A DNA stretch of 12,716 bases from Desulfobacteraceae bacterium (GTDB taxonomy: Bacteria; Desulfobacterota; Desulfobacteria; Desulfobacterales; Desulfobacteraceae), in assembly GCA_003354055.1 (NCBI GenBank), contig PIVQ01000133.1, positions 1-12,716 on the forward strand. Direction: 5' to 3'. Shown here piece after piece: positions 7,539-12,716 of the stretch. The notes beneath the pieces are model-generated. The model was not told where the DNA came from. It did no database searches and saw nothing but the letters and a program-made list of their open reading frames with translations. Every line of letters starts with the position of its first letter. The first letter of the stretch is position 1. The translations under genes were made by a program, and so were the position numbers.

Positions 7539-7554
7539 AGCAAAAAACCTGCCA
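7539..7554 (-). promoter_or_regulatory. Sigma-54 promoter of the bamBC-like operon
   Basis: The minus strand reads TGGCAGGTTTTTTGCT, with TGG and GC elements separated by exactly 10 nt. The core is identical to the promoter of the beta-barrel gene at 11399-11414. Transcription should start near 7528, leaving a short leader of about 38 nt containing the AGGAGG ribosome site. Confidence 0.87.
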
Positions 7555-7582
7555 GTGGACTAAAAAATAAATTTACATATAA

Positions 7583-7595
7583 ATTCATGCAGTTA
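7583..7595. promoter_or_regulatory. IHF-like site (copy 2)
   Basis: ATTCATGCAGTTA matches WATCAAN4TTR with two mismatches. It is centred 48-49 bp above the -12 element, the same as copy 3. The TCATGCAGTTA segment is identical to copy 3, as expected from the regional duplication. Confidence 0.4.
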
Positions 7596-7624
7596 TTTGT
7601 AGGAGCCAGGAAAACACAGTGCAC

Positions 7625-7662
7625 AAAAAACTAAAACTCCTGAAAAACAGGAGTTTTAGTTT
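7625..7662 (-). terminator. Hairpin plus U-tract, terminator-like, overlapping an enhancer palindrome (copy 2)
   Basis: On the minus strand a perfect 15-bp stem (AAACTAAAACTCCTG and its complement) around T5 is followed by six U. It sits downstream of the decayed regulator fragment and upstream of the bamBC promoter, so it would stop read-through from the pseudogene region. Confidence 0.65.
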
Positions 7663-7698
7663 AATAAATGCTGAATACGGACTCCTGAAAAACAGGAG
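7637..7698. promoter_or_regulatory. Paired-palindrome enhancer (UAS) module, copy 2
   Basis: Two perfect dyads CTCCTGAAAAACAGGAG (7637-7653 and 7682-7698) are spaced 45 bp centre to centre, with linker TTAATAAATGCTGAATA. The centres lie about 117 and 162 bp above the predicted bamBC start. This is the cleanest of the three copies, since both dyads are fully symmetric. Confidence 0.72.
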
Positions 7699-7729
7699 GT
7701 CTGGTTTTTATCCCCCGATTATTACAGTG

Positions 7730-7926
7730 GGCATCCAAAAGCTGGTCCCGAAATTTTTTATAGATGTCAACAGATTCGTCCGACACCAAAGCAAGATCAG
7801 AAAGACTCTCTTCAATCAGGATTTTATGGGAATAGGATTCATTTGGCATCACAGCAGGAATCGAATCGTCTGTACAGGTCTTTTATTCTCATCCCAACGG
7901 ATCTTCACGGGCAAGTGCTCCAATTA
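7730..7926 (-). pseudogene. Frameshifted C-terminal fragment of a sigma-54 enhancer-binding protein
   Basis: The minus-strand translation from about 7920 gives EHLPVKIRWDENK, resembling QHLPVKIR in the intact EBP at 11614-12716. After a stop and a frame change it gives SYSHKILIEESLSDLALVS and then DESVDIYKKFRDQLLDA, nearly identical to that EBP's linker. By hand count about 100 of 107 nt agree between 7731-7837 and 11756-11862. The Fis-type helix-turn-helix that should follow is deleted (about 180 bp relative to the intact copy), so the reading runs into the enhancer repeat. It cannot bind DNA or activate transcription and is best read as a duplication fossil. Confidence 0.8.
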
Positions 7927-8280
7927 CTTGAGGTGACTGAAATTGTGTATCGCAATTTGAAGGACAAGTGGTGGCAGTTCGATGATGAAGGAGGCACCTT
8001 TGCCCGGGGTTGAACGGACATCAAGCCAGCCTTTATGGTCCTCCACGACGGTTTTGTTGATGAGCTCGGCTGGAGCTACCGGTTCTTTCCGGGAACTGCC
8101 CTTTCTTGAGAAACTCAGCATGTTGGAAATGATCCGTGCGGTCCGGATACCCGCCTTATGGATGCTGCCTGCATGGTTGACAATGCCTCGTTTGTCCATG
8201 TACTCGCGGATGACCTGCATGGACAGCCCTAAGCTTTCGGCAACCCGCTTGTTGGCAGGCAGATCCAGGGTCAACGCGTT
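7924..8280 (-). pseudogene. Histidine kinase remnant, truncated and internally deleted
   Basis: The open frame retains NALTLDLPANKRVAES, then REYMDKRGI and RTARIISNMLSFSRKG, which match the dimerisation-helix region of a family of deltaproteobacterial sensor kinases. It then jumps near 8046 directly to EDHKGWLDVRSTPGKGASF and IIELPP, the far C-terminal part of a HATPase domain. The H-box and all sensor sequence upstream of about 8280 are gone, as are the N, D and F boxes of the ATPase. The frame has only a TTG as possible start and a stop just upstream. It was probably once the partner or neighbour of the adjacent regulator fragment. No function is expected. Confidence 0.78.
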
Positions 8281-8327
8281 GCATCAATATGATTAGGAAT
8301 CGTTACAAAATAACTTACCCTAAATTC

Positions 8328-8364
8328 TTTCCAAAACCCCTTAAAAGACAGGGGATTTTGGAAA
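8328..8364. terminator. Stem-loop after the chemoreceptor gene, possible terminator without a U-tract
   Basis: TTTCCAAAACCCC (8328-8340) pairs with GGGGATTTTGGAAA (8351-8364), apart from one bulged A, around a 10-nt loop, 42 nt below the chemoreceptor stop. Weaker complementarity continues outward (8307-8320 against 8371-8384), giving an overall imperfect inverted repeat of about 78 bp. Neither strand has a proper T-run after the stem. It could be a factor-assisted terminator, an mRNA-stabilising stem or a small degenerate mobile repeat. Confidence 0.45.
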
Positions 8365-8405
8365 CAAAAGGTTAAGTAATTTTGAAGCCGATCCTTAGAA
8401 TGCCA

Positions 8406-10115
8406 TTATATTTTAAATTGTCCAACCAGTTCATTGAGCTTCTGTGCAAGACCGGACAAGGCCTCAGCATTATTTTTCACGGTTTCACTTCGATTGAGCA
8501 TATCTTTTGAAGACTCATTGACCCCGGTAATATCGGCCGTAATTTTGCCCGCAACTGCCGAGGTTTGATTTACATTTTCATTAACATCCTGTATCCCGAG
8601 CGAGGCCTGACCGATATTATAACTGATTTCCTTTGCGGTTACCGATTGTTCTTCAACTGCTGTGGCAATCGTGGCAACAATTTCATTCACAGACGAAATA
8701 ACATTGGAAATTGCTTTTGTACTTACCAATGTTTCAGAGGAGCTGGCTTGTATATTATCAATTTTATCTTTTATTTCCAGCGAGGCAATGGATGTCTGGT
8801 TCGCGAGCTCTTTGATTTCATTTGCAACAACAGCAAACCCTTTACCGGCCTCTCCTGCTCTGGCCGCTTCGATTGTTGCATTGAGTGATAAAAGGTTTAC
8901 CTGCTCGGAAATGTCTGTAATGGTTTCAACCACTTTATCGATGGCGTTAGCGGCGTTGCCCAGCTCATCTAATTTAATGGTGGATTCGTTTACCTTGGTC
9001 ACCGCATCCTGCGATATTGACCGGGCATTTTCAGAATTGGTTGCAATCTCATTGATGGTTGAATACATCTCTTCAACAGAGGTGGCTACCATATTTGTAT
9101 TGGTTGTGGATTCTTCCATTGCGGCAGCAACAGAACTCATATTTGATGACATCTCTTCTGCGGCCACTGAAACCGTATTTGCTTTTTCAGATGTCAGCTC
9201 ACTGCCCTGGGTCATTTTGTCAGACACCGATGAAAGATCTTTGGATGATGTAACAAGATCCTGTGTATACGAGTTGATGTCATGAATCATTTGACCCACC
9301 TTGGTACAGATCAAATTAAGTGAGGCAATGACAAGCCCTAATTCACCCCTTTCCTCTACCGGTAGGGAATCACGAACATCGCCATCAGCTATTGTTTTCG
9401 CCAGCTCTTTCATCCGCAGGAGCTGGTGTGAAATTTGATTGGCAAAAATGATGATGCTGAAAAGAATGGCCCCAATACCCAAACCCCCAATGATTGCGGC
9501 TTTTTTGAAAACAGTTCCAGGGTCAATATCCGGATTTTTTATCAACAAAGTATACACAAAAAGAATGATCATGGAGATAATACCGGTTGATGATAAAATG
9601 GATACGATGAACAGGCGGATTTTGAACCCCATTGAACCTTTTTCCGGTATGGGAATTTCTGCGGCCCATTTTTCCAGGTTGATGGTAAAAAAGGAGAAAA
9701 AAAGTGCAGTAAACCCGATGATCAACTGCATGCCCGACATCCAGCCAATGAGATATTCGTTTGTACCAATGAACTCTTTTCCATACAGACCTGTATTTGG
9801 ACCAATAATACTGTAAATCACCTGGGCTCCGATCAGCAGATAGGGTAATCTGGCAATCTGTACCTGGGCATCAGCCAGATGCTGATCACTGTCTGCATAC
9901 GCTTCAATGATTGACAACTTTTTCTTCAGAAGGTAGGTGGCAGCACTGATATAGGAGATTACATATAACCCCAGCAGCGGAGATACGGCAATACTGATAA
10001 CTTCCTTTATGGAGAATAAATTTGAAAACCAGCAGATCGCAAGCCAGGCACCCGGGGGAAACAGAAAACTGCCGATATACCAGATATAGATTTTCTTTTT
10101 GAGCGATGAGTTCAT
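8406..10115 (-). CDS. Methyl-accepting chemotaxis protein with a multi-pass membrane sensor
   Basis: This 569-residue chemoreceptor has about six hydrophobic segments near 12-30, 44-63, 90-104, 122-145, 165-192 and 206-225. There is no large periplasmic loop, so the ligand is probably sensed in or near the membrane. A HAMP-like segment follows at about 226-280 (LLRMKELAKTIADGDVRDSL). The cytoplasmic coiled-coil then carries the conserved hairpin tip at about 405-440 (NLLSLNATIEAARAG, then KGFAVVANEIKELA), which contacts CheA and CheW. The C-terminus lacks a CheR/CheB-binding pentapeptide. The start ATG has AGGGAG about 8 nt upstream. No sigma-54 promoter or enhancer repeat precedes it, so it is probably outside the EBP regulon. 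A role in taxis towards an aromatic compound is inferred only from its neighbours. Confidence 0.92.
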   Translation of the reverse strand: MNSSLKKKIYIWYIGSFLFPPGAWLAICWFSNLFSIKEVISIAVSPLLGLYVISYISAATYLLKKKLSIIEAYADSDQHLADAQVQIARLPYLLIGAQVIYSIIGPNTGLYGKEFIGTNEYLIGWMSGMQLIIGFTALFFSFFTINLEKWAAEIPIPEKGSMGFKIRLFIVSILSSTGIISMIILFVYTLLIKNPDIDPGTVFKKAAIIGGLGIGAILFSIIIFANQISHQLLRMKELAKTIADGDVRDSLPVEERGELGLVIASLNLICTKVGQMIHDINSYTQDLVTSSKDLSSVSDKMTQGSELTSEKANTVSVAAEEMSSNMSSVAAAMEESTTNTNMVATSVEEMYSTINEIATNSENARSISQDAVTKVNESTIKLDELGNAANAIDKVVETITDISEQVNLLSLNATIEAARAGEAGKGFAVVANEIKELANQTSIASLEIKDKIDNIQASSSETLVSTKAISNVISSVNEIVATIATAVEEQSVTAKEISYNIGQASLGIQDVNENVNQTSAVAGKITADITGVNESSKDMLNRSETVKNNAEALSGLAQKLNELVGQFKI

Positions 10116-10336
10116 TAGATTTCTCCCTAAAAATGCATTTCTTCGAATTAAATTTCTTGTGATTTAGGAGATAGGCAAACCTGCAGATCTCTCAGGGTAA
10201 TTCGTGCGACCTTTAGGTTATGCCTGGCATATATACCCGCACCTTCCACAAGTATTGGGCTTTGAAGGTAATTGCTTCCTTACCAGGTGAAAACGCCTAA
10301 TATGTGATTCCTGCGCGCCATGCCTGACGCACAATG
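10116..10336 (-). other. Intergenic leader region of the chemoreceptor gene, with possible RNA structure
   Basis: About 220 bp between the beta-barrel gene's terminator and the chemoreceptor start contain no ORF of note. On the minus strand several nested complementary blocks occur: ACCTTC with GAAGGT, GTGCG with CGCAC enclosing ATGCC-A-GGCAT, and GAGAT with ATCTC close to the gene. This suggests a folded 5' leader. I could not match it to a known riboswitch consensus (the GEMM, glycine, TPP and cobalamin motifs are not satisfied). No -24/-12 element with correct spacing was found. Confidence 0.3.
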
Positions 10337-10368
10337 AAAAAAATCCGGGCGTTTTATAAACGCCCGGA
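10337..10368 (-). terminator. Intrinsic terminator of the beta-barrel gene
   Basis: Read on the minus strand, TCCGGGCGTTT pairs with AAACGCCCGGA around a short loop (11-bp GC-rich stem). A run of seven U follows (A7 at 10337-10343 on the plus strand). It lies 16 nt below the stop codon at 10385 and separates this gene from the chemoreceptor. Confidence 0.92.
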
Positions 10369-10384
10369 CTTCCATGAAATGAAC

Positions 10385-11284
10385 TTAGAAAATTTTTGTC
10401 AGGGTCAGGACAGTGGTATTGCCCTCGGATCTGTCCTCTGCTTCAAACTCAAACAGACTGCGCAAGGACAAAATCATTTTAAACTTGGGGATAAACGTAC
10501 TGATTTCAGGGCCTGCAGCATAGACCTGATCGTGGATGTCCGTGGTTGTGGCATCGTTTCCGGAATCATCAGAGACCTGCCATTGGCAGTAACCGGCAAT
10601 GCCGGCTTCCCATGTTTTTGCAAAGGCTTTGCCAAGTCCCCATTCAAAGTGGAAATCATCTCCAGGGGTAAAATCCCTGTCCTCCTGGTCGGAATGCATT
10701 TCATATCGCCCCAGAAGGGAGAATGACCATGTCTTTGCCGTATCAAAATATAGTGTTCCCCCAAGGGTAGCCATACCGGTCCAATATCCCTTTCCGGGAG
10801 ACGCAGCCTCGTTCTGGTCATAACTGCCCGTGGGAAGATAGGCACCAAGCGCAAATGCTGCATCAAATCGGGGTTTGTGCCATGAAAGCCCCAAGGGCTC
10901 AATCATTATGTCACCTACACCGAATTCATCATCATCTACCCCGGCTGCCGTAATGCTGATATCTGTATAGACAAGGGGGATGGTGGTATCCATGAAAAAA
11001 TCCGCCCCGAGGATTTTTTTATCTGTTACCCAGATAAATCGGTTGGCCATGGCATAGACGTCCACATCAAACCCGATGTTCTGCTCATTACCATTCTCAT
11101 CCATGGTTTCATCAGCCGAATAAAACACATTGTACATTCTATAATAAAATCCAGGAGGGGGAACGCTTGCCCCTTTTATCCCTTCCACACCGTTTACATA
11201 GTGGTTGTTTGCTCCGGCAAACAGGAGCCCGGGCATGGTGACAGCAATGAATAAAGCCAATAAAAATACAAATCGTTTTCTCAT
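10385..11284 (-). CDS. Outer-membrane beta-barrel, MetA-pathway-of-phenol-degradation family
   Basis: This 299-residue secreted beta-barrel has an N-terminal MRKRFVFLLALFIAVTMPGL that is a clear signal peptide (cleavage probably after LLFAG). The mature N-terminus HYVNGVEGIKGASVPPPGFY is the hallmark of the transporter family annotated as 'putative MetA-pathway of phenol degradation'. Alternating amphipathic strands follow, and the chain ends LTLTKIF, with the terminal Phe typical of BAM-inserted barrels. The start at 11284 is chosen because GGGGGA lies about 5 nt upstream and the signal peptide begins there; an extension to 11314 would put 10 polar residues before it. It has its own sigma-54 promoter (11399-11414) with the paired enhancer, so it is predicted to be co-induced with bamBC and pad genes and to admit an aromatic substrate across the outer membrane. 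Confidence 0.85.
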   Translation of the reverse strand: MRKRFVFLLALFIAVTMPGLLFAGANNHYVNGVEGIKGASVPPPGFYYRMYNVFYSADETMDENGNEQNIGFDVDVYAMANRFIWVTDKKILGADFFMDTTIPLVYTDISITAAGVDDDEFGVGDIMIEPLGLSWHKPRFDAAFALGAYLPTGSYDQNEAASPGKGYWTGMATLGGTLYFDTAKTWSFSLLGRYEMHSDQEDRDFTPGDDFHFEWGLGKAFAKTWEAGIAGYCQWQVSDDSGNDATTTDIHDQVYAAGPEISTFIPKFKMILSLRSLFEFEAEDRSEGNTTVLTLTKIF

Positions 11285-11398
11285 TTTTCCCCCATAGATA
11301 TCGGTTGATGCCATGATTGCCTTGTCTGTTAGTATTTCAGGTGTTTAAACAGGGAAGGCAAAGCCTATAATTTCAAATCGTATTCTACGAACATAGAT

Positions 11399-11414
11399 AG
11401 CAAAAAACCTGCCA
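11399..11414 (-). promoter_or_regulatory. Sigma-54 promoter of the beta-barrel gene
   Basis: The minus strand reads TGGCAGGTTTTTTGCT, identical in all 16 bases to the bamBC promoter, with correct GG-N10-GC spacing. The predicted start is near 11388, giving a leader of about 104 nt. The 11285-11613 gap otherwise holds only the enhancer module, the IHF-like site and the terminator described separately. Confidence 0.87.
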
Positions 11415-11442
11415 ATGGATAAAAAATTAAATTTGCCTGGAA

Positions 11443-11455
11443 AATCATGCAGTTA
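11443..11455. promoter_or_regulatory. IHF-like site (copy 3)
   Basis: AATCATGCAGTTA matches WATCAAN4TTR with one mismatch. It is centred 48-49 bp above the -12 element, between the enhancer pair and the promoter. Confidence 0.5.
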
Positions 11456-11469
11456 GGGAAGTACAGTGC

Positions 11470-11511
11470 AAAAAAAAAACTAAAACCCCTGAGAAACAGG
11501 AGTTTTAGTTT
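11470..11511 (-). terminator. Intrinsic terminator of the EBP gene, overlapping an enhancer palindrome (copy 3)
   Basis: On the minus strand a 15-bp stem (AAACTAAAACTCCTG with its near-complement, one mismatch) has a T-rich 5-nt loop and is followed by ten U, the longest U-tract of the three copies. It lies about 100 nt below the regulator stop codon and just above the beta-barrel promoter. Confidence 0.75.
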
Positions 11512-11547
11512 AGTAAATGCTGAATACTGACTCTTGAAAAACAGGAG
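11486..11547. promoter_or_regulatory. Paired-palindrome enhancer (UAS) module, copy 3
   Basis: Dyads CCCCTGAGAAACAGGAG (11486-11502) and CTCTTGAAAAACAGGAG (11531-11547) are spaced 45 bp centre to centre, with linker TTAGTAAATGCTGAATA. The centres lie about 106 and 151 bp above the predicted start. That is 11 bp closer than in the other copies, about one helical turn, so the same DNA face is kept. The module sits immediately downstream of the gene for its presumed activator. Confidence 0.7.
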
Positions 11548-11613
11548 TCTTGGTTTTTATCAACTTTATAAGACTACATTGCCTGTGAGTTATTTAGTGT
11601 CCATTGAAAACAG

Positions 11614-12716
11614 CTATTTAAACTCACATAGGGAAACCCCATGCTTTTTCATGAAAAAATAGAGGCGGGACTGAGACAAGCCGGTAATCTTACAGGCATC
11701 ATTAATATTCCCTTTAGACAGCTTGCAGACCCTTAAAAAATAATGTTTCTCACCGGCATCCAAAAGCTGATCCCGAAAATTTTTATAGATGTCAACAGAT
11801 TCGTCCGGCCTCAAATCAAGATCTGAAAGACTCTCTTCAATCAGGATTTTATGGGAATAGGTTTTTAAACCGGATTTTACTATTTTTGTTCGTATTTTTA
11901 CCGGAAGATGCTGGGGAAAAAGAATCGGCTGTTCTCCTGCGGCTGCCATGGCACTGTCCAGTGTATTAAAAAGTTCACGGACATTCCCCGGCCATTCATA
12001 GGCATTGATGGCTTCAAAAAAATCAGGCGAAAATCCTTTTATCGGTTTTTCCATTTTTTCACATTGCCGTGCCACATGATACATGGACAACTCTGAGATA
12101 TCTTCGATGCGCTCTCGCAGGGGGGGCGGTTGAATCTGAAAGGTGCGGATGCGGTATAGAAGATCTTCACGGAATTGATTCTCTTTCACCATTTTTCCAA
12201 GTTGCCTGTTGGTAGCTGAAATCAGCCGAAAGTCGCTGTCCTTTACATTCTTGCTGCCCAAAGGCCGGTATTGTTTTTCCTGCAGGACTCTTAAAAATGC
12301 TTTTTGTAAAGACATGGGCAACTCGCCCACTTCATCAAGGAACAAAGTGCCTTTATTTGCCTGTTCAACAAGTCCGCTCTGTTTTTTGTCAGCACCGGTG
12401 AAAATGCCTTTTTCGTGTCCAAACAACAAGCCTTCAACCAGGGATTCCGGGATGGCGCCGCAATCAACCACAACAAACGGTTCATTTGACCTTTGGCTGT
12501 TTTCATGGATGGCCCTGGCCAGGATTTCCTTTCCCGTTCCGGTTTCACCCTGAATCAGAACACTTATGTCACTTTTAGACGCTTGGGCCAATTGATTCAG
12601 GCAGGATTTCATTTCAGCACTGCTGCCGATAATATTATCTCTTTTCAGGGCAAACGGTACATCTTTTTGAGTTTTTTCTTTTCTGTAATCCAGTGCCCGG
12701 ATGAGCGGCAGGATAA
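11614..12716 (-). CDS. Sigma-54-dependent transcriptional activator (AAA+ EBP), N-terminus outside window
   Basis: The frame stays open to the right window edge (367 codons visible), so the sensory domain is not seen. Residues below count from the internal Met at 12612, which is not the start. The AAA+ domain has Walker A GETGTGKE (22-29), Walker B GTLFLDE (88-94), an arginine-containing FREDLLYRI and the PPLRERIEDI segment. The sigma-54 contact loop reads GIFTGA (69-74) instead of GAFTGA, and the preceding ELFG is LLFG. After a helical linker (HKILIEESLSDL, about 255-266) comes a Fis-type helix-turn-helix at the extreme C-terminus (ACKITGLSQSRLYFFMKKHG). It is the obvious candidate to bind the paired palindromes at 4817, 7637 and 11486. 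Its ligand or kinase input cannot be judged here. Confidence 0.93.
   Translation of the reverse strand, partial: ILPLIRALDYRKEKTQKDVPFALKRDNIIGSSAEMKSCLNQLAQASKSDISVLIQGETGTGKEILARAIHENSQRSNEPFVVVDCGAIPESLVEGLLFGHEKGIFTGADKKQSGLVEQANKGTLFLDEVGELPMSLQKAFLRVLQEKQYRPLGSKNVKDSDFRLISATNRQLGKMVKENQFREDLLYRIRTFQIQPPPLRERIEDISELSMYHVARQCEKMEKPIKGFSPDFFEAINAYEWPGNVRELFNTLDSAMAAAGEQPILFPQHLPVKIRTKIVKSGLKTYSHKILIEESLSDLDLRPDESVDIYKNFRDQLLDAGEKHYFLRVCKLSKGNINDACKITGLSQSRLYFFMKKHGVSLCEFK

Noticed and set aside
7661..7852. A 63-aa minus-strand ORF starting MMPNESYSHKILIEES
   Set aside because: It is the frameshifted, truncated tail of an EBP running into the enhancer hairpin. There is no convincing ribosome site and its C-terminus is translated repeat.
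10140..10330. GEMM (cyclic dinucleotide), glycine, TPP or cobalamin riboswitch before the chemoreceptor
   Set aside because: Isolated words such as CTCTCAGG, GGCAAACC and CAAAGCC appear, but in the wrong order or on the wrong strand. The required core motifs are not all present.
11221..11240. An additional CAGGAG near the start of the beta-barrel gene as a further enhancer half-site
   Set aside because: It is a lone half-site inside the signal-peptide codons, without dyad partner or 45-bp spacing.
4808..11549. Repeated CTCCTG-A5-CAGGAG units as a CRISPR array or IS ends
   Set aside because: There are only two units per site, with a conserved rather than variable linker, and no cas genes, transposase or target duplications nearby. 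The position above sigma-54 promoters explains them better.

Overview
The window looks like chromosome of an anaerobic, aromatics-degrading bacterium, most likely a sulfate reducer of the Desulfobacteraceae (Desulfobacula-like). The reasons are a BamBC-type tungsten/Fe-S pair, a five-subunit phenylglyoxylate-dehydrogenase-type 2-oxoacid oxidoreductase, and sigma-54 control of aromatic genes. The lineage is an inference from gene content, not from a marker gene. All recognisable genes are on the minus strand, so transcription runs from high to low coordinates.

Layout from upstream (right) to downstream (left). Positions 12716-11614 hold a sigma-54 enhancer-binding protein (EBP) whose N-terminus is outside the window. 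Positions 11284-10385 encode a MetA-pathway-of-phenol-degradation type outer-membrane beta-barrel with its own sigma-54 promoter and a strong terminator. Positions 10115-8406 encode a multi-pass chemoreceptor. Positions 8280-7730 are a graveyard: a deleted histidine kinase, then a frameshifted fragment of an EBP. Positions 7489-4888 are a bamBC-like pair. Positions 4643-1 are a second operon: a VOC-fold protein followed by padEFGHI-like genes, the last one cut by the window edge.

The most striking signal is regulatory. Three intergenic regions (4718-4878, 7539-7698, 11399-11547) carry the same architecture. Each has a pair of 17-bp palindromes, CTCYTG-A5-CAGGAG in most sites, spaced exactly 45 bp centre to centre. 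Each then has an IHF-like site about 49 bp above the -12 element, and a near-perfect -24/-12 sigma-54 promoter. The upstream palindrome pair fits an enhancer (UAS) for the EBP at the right end. The palindrome nearer the promoter is embedded in a longer hairpin with a U-tract, so it can also be the intrinsic terminator of the preceding gene. Its outer arms change in a compensatory way between copies.

Read together, this is a small regulon: one EBP driving (i) an outer-membrane channel, (ii) a BamBC-like oxidoreductase and (iii) VOC-PadEFGHI. It probably converts an aromatic 2-oxoacid such as phenylglyoxylate to an aroyl-CoA and processes the aroyl-CoA further. The bamBC promoter region is a recent duplicate of the EBP 3' end plus its downstream enhancer-promoter, and it still carries a fossil of the regulator gene. 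The substrate, the inducer and the partner subunits of BamBC cannot be read from this window.
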